From Kocuria dechangensis (GTDB taxonomy: Bacteria; Actinomycetota; Actinomycetes; Actinomycetales; Micrococcaceae): 64,000 nt of DNA. Every line of letters begins with the position of its first letter. The first letter of the stretch is position 1. Positions 17,700 through 27,117 of this stretch are shown in pieces. The DNA lies in the NCBI RefSeq assembly GCF_014636775.1, contig NZ_BMEQ01000007.1, forward strand, positions 62,001 to 126,000, given 5' to 3'. The notes under the pieces are model-generated. The model was not told the DNA's origin. It searched no databases and saw only the letters and a program-made list of their open reading frames with translations. The position numbers and the translations under genes are program-made.

Positions 17700-19898
17700 T
17701 CAGTAGGCGCGGGCGGCGGTCTTCGCGGCCGCCTTCGTCTCCGGGGTGGCCTTGCCGCGGTAGCCGCGGTAGCGGGGCCCGCGCTCGCCGTTCTTGCGGC
17801 GCTTCCCCTGGTTGCGGCCCTGGCCGGGCCGGTCGGAGATCGCGCCCGGGAACTCGGGCTCGGCGCCGCGGGCGACGGCGAAGACCTGCGCCACGGACGG
17901 GCGGGACAGGGACCACTCGCCCTCGCCCTGGCGGGTCTCCACGACGTAGTCCGGGAAGTAGGAGCGGGGCTCCTCGAAGGAGCCGTCCTCCCCCGGGTGC
18001 TGCACGGCCACGTAGACCATGCCCTCGCGGTCGTGGATGACGGGACCGCAGGTCTCGGCGTCCTGGGGGACGGCGAGGAACTGCTCGACGTTGCCGCGGT
18101 TGCCCCCGGTCAGGCCCACCTTGAACAGTCCGTCGTCGTAGCCGATGGTCCCCGGCTGGCCGTCGGTGGAGATCCAGAGGTTGCCCTCCGAGTCGAACGC
18201 CAGGTTGTCCGGGCAGGAGATCGGGGAGACCCGGTCCGCCGGGAACCCGGAGAAGTAGGTCGAGGCGCTCTTCGCGGGGTCGCCGGCGACGAGCAGGATG
18301 TTCCAGTCGAACTCCGTGGCATCGGCGCGGTTGTCCCGCTCGGTGAGCTCGAGGACGTGCCCGTCGCGGTTCTGGGTGCGGGGGTTGGCCTCGTCCGGCC
18401 CGGCCTTGCCGGCGGTGCCGCGCTGGGTGTTGTTGGTCAGCGCCACGTAGACCTTGCCGGTCCGCGGGGACGGCTCGACGTCCTCCGGGCGGTCCATCTT
18501 GGTGGCCCCGGCCTTGTCCGCGGCGAGGCGGGTGTGGACGAGGACCTCGTCGACGGCCATGCCCTCGACCTTCGACTCCCCGCCCACGACCAGGGGCAGC
18601 CACTCGCCGGAGCCGTCGAAGGCGCCGTCGGAGGGCAGCCGGCCGGAGCCGTCGATCTCGGCCGCGGTGTCCCCGGTGAACTTCGCGACGTACAGGTCGC
18701 CCTCGGAGAGCAGGGTCATGTTGTGGGCGCGGTCGCCCTCGACGTACGTGCCGGCGGAGACGAACTTGTAGAGGTAGTCGAAGCGCTCGTCGTCGCCGGA
18801 GTAGGCCACCACGGTGCCGCCCTCGGCCACGCGCACGTTGGCGCCCTCGTGCTTGAAGCGGCCCAGGGCGGTGTGCTTGACCGGGGTGGAGGCCGGGTCC
18901 TGGGGGTCGATCTCCACGATCCAGCCGAAGCGGTTGGGCTCGTTCTCGTAGCCCGGCAGGGAGGAGTCGAAGCGGGGGTCGACCTCGTGCCAGCGGCGGC
19001 TCGGGACCTCGGTGGAGATCCCGTAGCGCTTCTGCTCGGCGGAGCCGTTGCCCTTGAAGTACTGGTTGAAGTTCTCCTCGCCGGAGAGGACCGTGCCCCA
19101 CGGGGTGGTGCCGCCGGCGCAGTTGTTCTGCGTGCCGAGCACCACGGTGCCGGTCGGGTCGTCCTTGGTCTTCAGCAGGTCGGAGCCGGCGGCCGGGCCG
19201 TCCACGGCGAACGGCGTGCTCAGGGTGATCCGCCGGTTGCGGGCGCCGCCGCGGACGTAGGACCAGGGCTCGCCGACCCGGGTGCGGGCGATCTCGACGA
19301 CGGACATGCCGTGGGCGGCCATGGCCACGCGGGCCACGCGCTGGAGGTCGCCCTGCTGCTCGGCCGGGAACATGAGGTTCTCGTTGGTGTACTCGTGGTT
19401 GTTCACCAGCACGCCGGTGCGCCCGCCGCGGTCCTGGATGATGTCCAGGTAGTCGGCGTTGTAGCCGAACTGGGCCGCCTGGGACTCGGGGGTCTGGTTG
19501 TAGGGGTCGAACTCCGGGGAGTCCGCGAACAGGGGGTCGCCCCAGCGGATGATCGGGGACCAGTCGAAGCCCTCCGGGACGGTGAGGTCGTCCACGGTGT
19601 TCGGGACGGGGGCGATGGGGGTGAAGGACAGCCCGGAGCGGCCGCGCCCGGCGGCCTGGGCGGCCTCGGGGGTCGCGCCGACGACGCCGATGGTCACGGC
19701 CGCGGCGGCGCCGAGCCCCAGCGCGGACCGGCGGGTCAGGGCGGCGCTCGCGATGTCGCGGAAGTAGCCGTTGCCGGAGTGGTTGCACTCCGGCATGGCG
19801 CAGGCGTTGCCGCACTTGAGCCGGCAGGTGAGGGGGCTGCGCTTGCCGCGGGTGTGCCCCAGCAGCGGCAGGAGGGTGCGCTTGGCGGTTTCGGTCAT
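17700..19898 (-). CDS. phoX: PhoX-family secreted alkaline phosphatase
   Basis: This 732-residue PhoX (DUF839) phosphatase releases phosphate from organic esters outside the membrane. As in other actinobacterial PhoX proteins, the N-terminus has a cysteine-containing block (LTCRLKCGNACAMPECN, about residues 23-39). A twin-arginine signal follows, with TRRSALGLG at 55-63 and a hydrophobic stretch ending in AQAA, so it should be exported folded by Tat. The body contains the family phrases FDWSPIIRWGDPLF, VLVNNHEYTNENLMFP, LGTQNNCAGGTTPWGT, SGEENFNQYF and DRPEDVEPSP. A basic tail rich in Arg/Lys/Gly ends the protein. Upstream lies an 11-bp-phased PHO-box-like array, so phosphate-starvation control by PhoP is likely. 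AGGGGAG just before the ATG may be the ribosome site. Confidence 0.93.
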   Translation of the reverse strand: MTETAKRTLLPLLGHTRGKRSPLTCRLKCGNACAMPECNHSGNGYFRDIASAALTRRSALGLGAAAAVTIGVVGATPEAAQAAGRGRSGLSFTPIAPVPNTVDDLTVPEGFDWSPIIRWGDPLFADSPEFDPYNQTPESQAAQFGYNADYLDIIQDRGGRTGVLVNNHEYTNENLMFPAEQQGDLQRVARVAMAAHGMSVVEIARTRVGEPWSYVRGGARNRRITLSTPFAVDGPAAGSDLLKTKDDPTGTVVLGTQNNCAGGTTPWGTVLSGEENFNQYFKGNGSAEQKRYGISTEVPSRRWHEVDPRFDSSLPGYENEPNRFGWIVEIDPQDPASTPVKHTALGRFKHEGANVRVAEGGTVVAYSGDDERFDYLYKFVSAGTYVEGDRAHNMTLLSEGDLYVAKFTGDTAAEIDGSGRLPSDGAFDGSGEWLPLVVGGESKVEGMAVDEVLVHTRLAADKAGATKMDRPEDVEPSPRTGKVYVALTNNTQRGTAGKAGPDEANPRTQNRDGHVLELTERDNRADATEFDWNILLVAGDPAKSASTYFSGFPADRVSPISCPDNLAFDSEGNLWISTDGQPGTIGYDDGLFKVGLTGGNRGNVEQFLAVPQDAETCGPVIHDREGMVYVAVQHPGEDGSFEEPRSYFPDYVVETRQGEGEWSLSRPSVAQVFAVARGAEPEFPGAISDRPGQGRNQGKRRKNGERGPRYRGYRGKATPETKAAAKTAARAY

Positions 19899-19969
19899 GA
19901 CTCCCCTGAGGATCGGGCCCGCGGACGACCGCGGCCGGGAAAAGGTGCACCGCCACTGCACCACCGCCC

Positions 19970-20009
19970 GGTGAGTACTCAGGGGCCCGCCGGTGAAGCC
20001 GGGGTGAAC
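19970..20009 (-). promoter_or_regulatory. PHO-box-like array upstream of phoX
   Basis: On the coding strand GTTCACC (20009-20003), CTTCACC (19998-19992) and ACTCACC (19976-19970) fall on an exact 11-bp grid with one unit missing. This matches the actinomycete PhoP operator of 11-bp direct repeats with a GTTCACC core. The site ends about 72 bases upstream of the phoX start. Confidence 0.65.
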
Positions 20010-20036
20010 GAGGGGTGTCCGGGCGGCGGCGCCCGC

Positions 20037-21044
20037 TCAGGCTGCGGCGCCCGCCAGGGCGTGCACGCGCCGGATCCGGTCCAGCCACCACTGCCGCCGC
20101 TCCGCGGGGACCGCGAGGCGGGCCAGCAGCGCGGGGTCCGGCACGGCGTCGCGCAGCTCCAGCTCCCCGTCCACGGGCCGCAGCGGCTCGCGCAGCACGT
20201 CCTCCCGCATGAGGGAGACGGTGCCGAGCCCGCAGGCCCACGGCAGCTCGGGCAGCGCCGCCGCGAGGGCCAGGCCGGCGCGGATGCCCACCGAGGAGTC
20301 CAGGGCGGAGCTCACCACCGCGGGCAGCCCGGCCTGCGCCACGATCTCCAGAGCGCGGCGCACCCCGCCCAGCGGGGCGGCCTTCACCACGAGGAGGTCC
20401 GCGGCCCCGGCCCGCGCCACCGCGAGCGGGTCCGTCTCCTTGCGCACCGACTCGTCCGCGGCCACGAGCACCGGGATCCCCCGGTCGGCGAGACCCTCCC
20501 GGACCGCGGCGAGGCCCTCGATCGTGGGCGCCGGCTGCTCCGCGTAGGCCAGCCCGTGCTCCCCCAGCCGCTCCAGCGCCACGAGGGCCTGCGCCACGTC
20601 CCAGCCGCCGTTGGCGTCCACCCGCAGCTCCGCGTCCGGCAGCAGGGCCCGCACGGCGGCGACGCGGGCGGCGTCGTCGTCGAGGTCCTGGCCGCGCTCG
20701 GCGACCTTGATCTTCACCGCGACCGTGCGGCCCTCGAATCGGGCGAGCACCGCGGGCACCTGCGCGGCCGGGACGGCCGGCACCGTGGCGTTGACGGGGA
20801 CGCGGGTGCGCACCGGGGCGGGGAAGCCGTGCCACGCGGCGTCGACGGCGGAGCGCAGCCACGCGACCGCCTCGGCGTCCCCGTACTCCGGGAAGGGGCC
20901 GAACTCCCCCCACCCCGCGGGCCCGCGCAGCACCACGGTCTCCCGCACGTCGACCCCCCGGAAGCGCACGCGCATGGGGAGGGCGACGACGTGGGCGTCG
21001 GCGAGCAGCTCGGCGGGCTCCGGCAGGGGCGGGTGCGTGGTCAT
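20037..21044 (-). CDS. menC: o-Succinylbenzoate synthase
   Basis: A 335-residue enolase-superfamily enzyme that dehydrates SHCHC to o-succinylbenzoate. The catalytic set is visible: the KxK pair K111 and K113 in VKIKVAE, metal ligands D143 (RVDANGG), E169 (YAEQP) and D197 (AADES), and the opposite lysine K221 in VVKAAPLGG. The length matches the short actinobacterial MenC group. A TAGGCT hexamer seven bases before the ATG indicates a leaderless message. It is divergent from the PAP2 gene. PhoX lies 138 bases downstream under its own phosphate-type control, so the two are probably not co-regulated. Confidence 0.92.
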   Translation of the reverse strand: MTTHPPLPEPAELLADAHVVALPMRVRFRGVDVRETVVLRGPAGWGEFGPFPEYGDAEAVAWLRSAVDAAWHGFPAPVRTRVPVNATVPAVPAAQVPAVLARFEGRTVAVKIKVAERGQDLDDDAARVAAVRALLPDAELRVDANGGWDVAQALVALERLGEHGLAYAEQPAPTIEGLAAVREGLADRGIPVLVAADESVRKETDPLAVARAGAADLLVVKAAPLGGVRRALEIVAQAGLPAVVSSALDSSVGIRAGLALAAALPELPWACGLGTVSLMREDVLREPLRPVDGELELRDAVPDPALLARLAVPAERRQWWLDRIRRVHALAGAAA

Positions 21045-21051
21045 GCGTCCC

Positions 21052-21057
21052 AGCCTA
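21052..21057 (-). promoter_or_regulatory. TANNNT -10 element before menC
   Basis: TAGGCT on the minus strand ends seven bases before the menC ATG, and no GGAGG-like site lies between. Confidence 0.5.
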
Positions 21058-21203
21058 GGCGGGAGCCCCCGGTGCTCTCCCGCAGCAGGCCCTCTCCACG
21101 GGCCCTCTCAGCGGCCTCTTGGCCGCCCGTGGCAGGATGGGGCCTCGCCCGTCCCCCTCGGCCCCTTTCGCCTCCTCTGCTCCTCCCTCGTCCCCGGAGA
21201 TCC

Positions 21204-22061
21204 ATGACCACGACCGTCCACCGCCCCGTCCTGCCCGCCGCCCTGGTGCTGGCCCACCTCCTGGGAGCCGCCCTCCCGTGGGCGCTCGCCGTCCTGGTCG
21301 GGGTCGTGGCGCTGACCACCGCACCTGGTCAGGGGCTCGACGAGCTGGCCCTGCAGCAGGCGCAGGGCGCCTTCCCCGGCCTGTCGGAGCGCGCCCGGGA
21401 GCTGCTCGACCTGCTCCCGTGGGTCGTCGGCCTGGTCTGCGGGCTGTGCGTGACGGTGCTGGCCGTGCGCTCGCGCCGGCTCGCCCCGGCAGTGACGGGC
21501 GCGGCGGTGGTCGTGCTGTCCAACGTCACGGTGCAGCTGCTCAAGCGGGTCTTCGTGGAGAAGCCGGACCTGGGCCTGCAGGAGGCCGTGGTCAACTCGT
21601 TCCCCTCGGGCCACACCGCGGCGGCGGCCTCCGCCGTGGCGGTGGTGGTGCTTGCGTCGCCGGCGCGGGTCCGCCCGGTGGTCGCGCTGCTCGGGGCCGG
21701 CGCCACGACGGCGACCGGCACCGCCACGCTGCTCAACGGCTGGCACCGGCCCTCGGACGTGCTGGCCTCCCTGCTGGTCGTGGCCGGGTGGGCCGCGCTG
21801 GGCGGGCTGGTGCTGCGGGTGACCGGTCCAGCGGAGCGCCAGGGGCGCCGCGGCGGGCTGCTCGCGCTGATGGCGGTCGCCGGGGTGGGCGCGCTGCTGC
21901 TGGCCGCGGTGCTCGCCGGGGCGGGGCTGCGGCTGCCCGGCGGGGGGCACGCCGCCGCGGCCGGGTGCGCGGCGGTGCTGGGCGTCAGTCTGCTGACGGC
22001 TGCGGGACCCGCAGCGCTGCAGGCGCGGCGGCCGGCGCGTCCGCGGCGCCTTCGGTCCTGA
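21204..22061 (+). CDS. PAP2-superfamily membrane phosphatase
   Basis: A 285-residue membrane protein with about six hydrophobic segments. The PAP2 active-site motifs occur in order: LKRVFVEKPD (motif 1, with lysine where many members have arginine before proline), FPSGHTAAAAS (motif 2) and NGWHRPSDVLASL (motif 3). Such enzymes dephosphorylate lipid phosphates such as phosphatidate or undecaprenyl diphosphate; which one cannot be told. The ATG at 21204 is preceded by CCGGAGATCC and starts a normal N-terminal helix. The 3' end overlaps the convergent metallo-beta-lactamase gene by 77 bases, so the two mRNAs are complementary there. Confidence 0.85.
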   Translation: MTTTVHRPVLPAALVLAHLLGAALPWALAVLVGVVALTTAPGQGLDELALQQAQGAFPGLSERARELLDLLPWVVGLVCGLCVTVLAVRSRRLAPAVTGAAVVVLSNVTVQLLKRVFVEKPDLGLQEAVVNSFPSGHTAAAASAVAVVVLASPARVRPVVALLGAGATTATGTATLLNGWHRPSDVLASLLVVAGWAALGGLVLRVTGPAERQGRRGGLLALMAVAGVGALLLAAVLAGAGLRLPGGGHAAAAGCAAVLGVSLLTAAGPAALQARRPARPRRLRS

Positions 22062-22887
22062 TCCGCTCGAGCCGGTCCAGCAGGACCCGCGCGGCCCCCG
22101 GGTTGTAGGGCAGCCGGAACATCGAGGCGGTGACGGGCCGGGCGCCGCCCGGCTGCGCCGCGGCGGCCTCGCTCGCGTCCACCCGCTGGATCGCCGTGCG
22201 CATCATCTGGGCCTGCTGGCGGACGAAGGTGCGCTCGACCGGGCGGCCGTGCCCGGGCACGAACACGCGGTACCGGTCGAGGCCGGCCAGGTGCTCGAGG
22301 GCCTCGGCCCAGCCGCGCGGGTAGGAGTCCTCGAAGCTGGGGTCGGCGCCCTCCTCCACGAGGTCCCCCGTGAACACGACGTCGTCGGTGCCCACGCAGA
22401 TGTCGTTGTCGGTGTGCCCGCGGCCCAGCGAGAACAGCACGGCGCTGCGCTCCCCCAGGTCGATCCGGGTGAGCGCCGGGCGCCGGCCGGTGCCGGGCAG
22501 GTGCCGGTTCGGGACGACGAGCTGGGTGTCGGGCCCGTCGGCCGCGGCCATCTCGGGCTCGTGGGTGCCGACGTACGAGCGCTGGTAGTCCCCGTGCTCG
22601 AGGATCGCCTCCGCGCAGCCCCGGTGGGCCCAGAAGTCCTCGGCCCCGGCGCGCCGGAAGACGGCGTTGCCCATGTAGTGGTCGTAGTGCGCGTGGGTGT
22701 TCACGACGGCCAGGGGGAGGTCCGTCAGCGAGCGCACGGCCTCGAGGATCTCGCGCCCCTGCCGCGGCCCGGCGCCCGTGTCGATCACGAGGGCGCGACG
22801 GGTCCCGAGCACGAGACCGGAGTTGAGCCTCCAGTTGTCCGTGCACACGGCGAAGACGCCGTCGCGGAGTTGGTTGATGCGCACCAC
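21985..22887 (-). CDS. Metallo-beta-lactamase-fold hydrolase
   Basis: A 300-residue MBL-fold protein. The zinc motif HAHYDH is in NTHAHYDHYMGN (about residue 70), and the later ligands are seen in SLGRGHTDND and FTGDLV...VPGHG. Relatives include glyoxalase II-like and other hydrolases; nothing here fixes a substrate. The first of two adjacent GTG codons (22887) lies six bases after TACCCT, the leaderless arrangement, and yields VVRINQLRDGVFAV, a plausible family N-terminus. The C-terminal 80 residues include an Ala/Pro-rich tail coded in the region that overlaps the PAP2 gene. Confidence 0.8.
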   Translation of the reverse strand: MVRINQLRDGVFAVCTDNWRLNSGLVLGTRRALVIDTGAGPRQGREILEAVRSLTDLPLAVVNTHAHYDHYMGNAVFRRAGAEDFWAHRGCAEAILEHGDYQRSYVGTHEPEMAAADGPDTQLVVPNRHLPGTGRRPALTRIDLGERSAVLFSLGRGHTDNDICVGTDDVVFTGDLVEEGADPSFEDSYPRGWAEALEHLAGLDRYRVFVPGHGRPVERTFVRQQAQMMRTAIQRVDASEAAAAQPGGARPVTASMFRLPYNPGAARVLLDRLERIRTEGAADAPAAAPAALRVPQPSAD

Positions 22888-22893
22888 GCCTCC

Positions 22894-22920
22894 AGGGTAC
22901 CGACCCCCGCCCGATATCCT
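22894..22920. promoter_or_regulatory. Compact bidirectional leaderless promoter, MBL/gluQRS
   Basis: The gap between the two divergent start codons is only 40 bases. It holds TACCCT on the minus strand (22899-22894, six bases before GTG 22887) and TATCCT on the plus strand (22915-22920, seven bases before ATG 22928). The two -10 boxes are 15 bases apart, so their upstream contacts must overlap. Confidence 0.6.
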
Positions 22921-22927
22921 GGCACCC

Positions 22928-23875
22928 ATGACTTCCTCCCGTCCGGACCGCGCGGCGCGGGGCGCCGGGCGCTATGCTCCGTCCCCGTCCGGGGACCTGC
23001 ACCTGGGCAACCTGCGCACGGCGCTGCTCGCCTGGGCGTTCGCGCGCTCGACGGGCCGCCGGTTCGTCCTGCGGATCGAGGACATCGACCGGGTCCGGCC
23101 GGGGGCGGCGGAGCGGCAGCTGGCCGACCTGGCGGCGCTCGGCCTGGACTGGGACGGCGAGCCGCTGCTGCAGTCCGCGCGGGAGGCCGAGCACCGTGCG
23201 GTCGTCGCCCGTCTGACGGCCGGGGGCCGCACCTACGAGTGCTACTGCACGCGGCGTGAGATCCAGGCCGCCGCGAGCGCGCCCCACGGGGCGCCGGGGG
23301 CGTACCCGGGCACGTGCCGGGACCTCGACGACGCCGAGCGGGCGCGGCGCCGCGCCGAGCGGCCCCCGGCGGTGCGGCTGCGCGCGGAGGTGGGCTCGTT
23401 CACGGTCCAGGACCGCCTCCACGGGGCGCACACCGGCCTCGTCGACGACTTCGTGCTGCTGCGCAACGACGGCCGCCCCGCCTACAACCTGGCCGTGGTC
23501 CTGGACGACGCCCACCAGGGCGTGGACCAGGTGGTGCGCGGCGACGACCTGCTGCCCTCCACCCCGCGGCAGGCGTACCTCGCCGCGGTGCTGGGCCTGC
23601 CGGAGCCCGAGTGGGTGCACGTGCCCCTCGTCCTCAACCCGCACGGGCAGCGCCTGGCCAAGCGGGACGGCGCCGTGACCCTCGCGGACCTCGCGGCGGC
23701 GGGGCACGGCCCGGCCGAGGTGATGGGCTGGATCGGGCGGTCCCTGGGCCTGCCGGGCCGGGTCCGCACGGCGCAGGACGTCCTCGCCGTGTTCGACGAG
23801 GACGCCCTGCCCCGGGAGCCGTGGGTCGTGGACCCGGCCGGCTGGGCCGCTCAGCGCGCCGTCGGGACCTCCTGA
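22928..23875 (+). CDS. gluQRS: Glutamyl-Q tRNA(Asp) synthetase
   Basis: A 315-residue truncated glutamyl-tRNA synthetase paralogue that glutamylates queuosine in tRNA(Asp) rather than charging tRNA. It has RYAPSPSGDLHLGN (HIGH-like motif, about residue 15-28), the zinc-binding CYC in YECYCTRREI with a later cysteine in YPGTCRDL, and LAKRDGA in place of KMSKS. It lacks the anticodon-binding half, as expected. The start is set by the TATCCT box seven bases upstream. Its last 25 bases overlap the convergent aceB gene. Presence of this enzyme implies that the cell acquires or makes queuosine. Confidence 0.92.
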   Translation: MTSSRPDRAARGAGRYAPSPSGDLHLGNLRTALLAWAFARSTGRRFVLRIEDIDRVRPGAAERQLADLAALGLDWDGEPLLQSAREAEHRAVVARLTAGGRTYECYCTRREIQAAASAPHGAPGAYPGTCRDLDDAERARRRAERPPAVRLRAEVGSFTVQDRLHGAHTGLVDDFVLLRNDGRPAYNLAVVLDDAHQGVDQVVRGDDLLPSTPRQAYLAAVLGLPEPEWVHVPLVLNPHGQRLAKRDGAVTLADLAAAGHGPAEVMGWIGRSLGLPGRVRTAQDVLAVFDEDALPREPWVVDPAGWAAQRAVGTS

Positions 23876-25533
23876 CGCCCCTCCGTCTCCTCGGGGGCGT
23901 GCGGGTCCTCGGGCTCGGCCAGGAACCGCTCGTAGGCGGGAGTGGTCAGGAACGCCGGGTAGTCGTCGCCCAGGGCCACCTCCTCGAAGATCGAGCGGGC
24001 GTCGTCGAAGCGGTCGCCCTCGGCGCGCTCGATCCTCCCGAACTCCTCCTCCACGAGCTCCTGCACCCACTCCCGGGTGATCTCCTCGCCCTGGTCGGTG
24101 ATGGCCCGGGTGTTGACCCACTGCCAGATCTGGGAGCGGGAGATCTCCGCGGTGGCGGCGTCCTCCATGAGGTTGTGGATGCCCACGGCCCCGTTGCCGC
24201 GCAGCCACGCCTCGATGTAGCGGATGCCCACCTCGACGTTGTTGCGGATCCCCTCCTCGGTGATCTTCCCCTCGGCGGAGGCGATGTCGATCAGCGCCTT
24301 GTCGTCGGGCACCACGTCCTCGCGCAGCCGGTCGAGCTGGTTCGGCCTGTCCCCGAGCACCTCGTCGAAGACCTCCCGGCACACCGGCACCAGGTCGGGA
24401 TGGGCCACCCAGGAGCCGTCGAACCCGTCGTTGGCCTCCCGGGTCTTGTCCGCGCGCACCTTCTCGATGGCCGTGCGGTTGACCTCCTCGTCCCGGCGGG
24501 ACGGGATGAACGCGGCCATGCCGCCGATCGCCATCGCGCCGCGGCGGTGGCAGGCGCGCACGAGCTGCTCGGTGTAGGCCCGCATGAAGGGCTGGGTCAT
24601 GGTCACCGCGTTGCGGTCGGGGAGGATGAAGCGCGGCCCGCGGGTGCGGAAGTTCTTGATGATCGAGAAGATGTAGTCCCAGCGCCCGGCGTTGAGCCCC
24701 GCCGCGTGCTCGCCCAGCTCCCAGAGGATCTCCTCCATCTCGAACGCGGCGGTGATCGTCTCGATCAGCACGGTGGCGCGGATGGTGCCGCGGTCCACCC
24801 CGAGCATCGACTCGGCGCGGCTGAAGATGTCGTGCCAGAGCCGGGCCTCCTGGTGGGACTCGGTCTTGGGCAGGTAGAAGTAGGGGCCCAGGCCCAGCTT
24901 CTTCAGCCGGCGGGCGTTGTGGAAGAAGTAGAGGCCGAAGTCCACGATCGCGCCCGCGATCGGCTCGTCGCGCACCGACAGGTGCCGCTCCTCGAAGTGC
25001 CAGCCGCGGGGCCGGACCACGACGGTCGGGTTCTGCCGGGCGTCCCCGTTCTTCAGCGCGTACTTCTTGCCCTCGGGGCTGGTGAACTCGATGGTCCCCT
25101 CGAGCGCGTCGATGAGGTTGAGCTGGTTGGTCACCACGTTGGTCCAGTGCGGGGTGTTGGCGTCCTCCATGTCCGCCAGCCACACCTTCGCCCCGGAGTT
25201 GAGCGCGTTGATGGTCATCTTCCGCTCGGTGGGGCCGGTGATCTCCACCCGGCGGTCCTCGAGCCCGGGCGGGGGCGGCGGGACGCGCCACGAGTCGTCC
25301 TCCCGGATCCGCTTCGTCTCCGGCAGGAAGGTGGGGTCGGTGCCGCGGGCGATCGCCTTGCGGCGCTCCTCGCGGGCCTGCAGCAGCTCGCGGCGGCGCG
25401 GCTCGAACTCACGGTGCAGCGCGGCCAGGAAGCCGAGCGCGTCCGGGGTGAGCACGCTGTTCTGCCGCGGCACGTGGTGGCCGGTGAGGGTCACGCCGTT
25501 GATCGTCACGGGGTTGCTGGTCATCGTCATCAT
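23851..25533 (-). CDS. aceB: Malate synthase A
   Basis: A 560-residue malate synthase condensing glyoxylate with acetyl-CoA, the second glyoxylate-shunt enzyme. It matches the A isoform (about 530-560 residues, not the 720-residue G form). Recognisable segments include GAKVWLADMEDANTPHW, VVRPRGWHFEERH, YFYLPKTESHQEARLW, ATVLIETITAAFEMEEIL, GRWDYIFSIIKNF and GIHNLMEDAATAEISR. GAGGAA five bases before the first of three closely spaced ATG codons selects 25533. It lies 136 bases downstream of aceA on the same strand with a stem-loop between, so it may have reduced read-through or its own promoter. The 3' end overlaps gluQRS by 25 bases. Confidence 0.95.
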   Translation of the reverse strand: MMTMTSNPVTINGVTLTGHHVPRQNSVLTPDALGFLAALHREFEPRRRELLQAREERRKAIARGTDPTFLPETKRIREDDSWRVPPPPPGLEDRRVEITGPTERKMTINALNSGAKVWLADMEDANTPHWTNVVTNQLNLIDALEGTIEFTSPEGKKYALKNGDARQNPTVVVRPRGWHFEERHLSVRDEPIAGAIVDFGLYFFHNARRLKKLGLGPYFYLPKTESHQEARLWHDIFSRAESMLGVDRGTIRATVLIETITAAFEMEEILWELGEHAAGLNAGRWDYIFSIIKNFRTRGPRFILPDRNAVTMTQPFMRAYTEQLVRACHRRGAMAIGGMAAFIPSRRDEEVNRTAIEKVRADKTREANDGFDGSWVAHPDLVPVCREVFDEVLGDRPNQLDRLREDVVPDDKALIDIASAEGKITEEGIRNNVEVGIRYIEAWLRGNGAVGIHNLMEDAATAEISRSQIWQWVNTRAITDQGEEITREWVQELVEEEFGRIERAEGDRFDDARSIFEEVALGDDYPAFLTTPAYERFLAEPEDPHAPEETEGRQEVPTAR

Positions 25534-25620
25534 GGCTTGTTCCTCGTCATGGCTCGGTCGTCGCCGGGGGAGATCGTGCGGTGGTCGGCCGCGGCCCGGC
25601 GTCGTCGTCGGGTGCGGTGC

Positions 25621-25648
25621 GGCCGGGGGCCCCGTGGGACCCCCGGCC
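25621..25648 (-). terminator. Stem-loop after aceA
   Basis: GGCCGGGGG pairs with CCCCCGGCC around a ten-base centre, 22 bases behind the aceA stop codon and ahead of aceB. It may attenuate rather than abolish expression of aceB. Confidence 0.55.
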
Positions 25649-25669
25649 GGTCGGCTCGCGCGCCGCGGA

Positions 25670-26953
<1,284 letters not shown>

Positions 26954-27026
26954 GTCGGCTCCTCGTTGAGTTGTCCGGGACGGTTGCTCGTCAGGTTCTC
27001 GGGTCACCGGAGAAGTTCGCGTTCCC

Positions 27027-27043
27027 GTGGTGACACACACCAC
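27027..27043. promoter_or_regulatory. Inverted repeat in aceA-ramB gap
   Basis: GTGGTG and CACCAC flank ACACA, a perfect 6-5-6 palindrome located about midway between the divergent genes. It overlaps by two bases a neighbouring ACTTTGC site, so two regulators could compete here. Confidence 0.45.
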
Positions 27044-27094
27044 TTTGCCCCATTTCGGGGCGTCCGGACCCCATATTTCCCGGTGAACTTTTCC
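27042..27094. promoter_or_regulatory. RamB-like half sites ACTTTGC and AACTTTTCC
   Basis: ACTTTGC (27042-27048) equals the core of the RamB operator known from Corynebacterium (AACTTTGCAAA). A looser AACTTTTCC (27086-27094) lies closer to the ramB start. Their position fits RamB repression of aceA and of its own gene. Confidence 0.5.
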
Positions 27095-27105
27095 GTTTTT
27101 TCACG

Positions 27106-27111
27106 TATGGT
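27106..27111 (+). promoter_or_regulatory. TANNNT -10 element before ramB
   Basis: TATGGT ends six bases before the ramB ATG. The surrounding 40 bases are AT-rich compared with the rest of the window. Confidence 0.55.
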
Positions 27112-27117
27112 GAAGAA

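Noticed and set aside
17571-22061. A 1496-codon open frame on the plus strand crossing menD, phoX and menC
   Set aside because: Only its last 286 codons (from 21204) are a real gene. The rest is an antisense shadow produced by extreme third-position GC, with low-complexity Gly/Arg/Ala/Val/Asp composition and no motif.
21329-25291. Open frame of more than 1300 codons on the minus strand through the PAP2, MBL and malate synthase region
   Set aside because: It is in an alternate frame to genes with clear catalytic motifs and has Arg/Pro/Gly-rich shadow composition.
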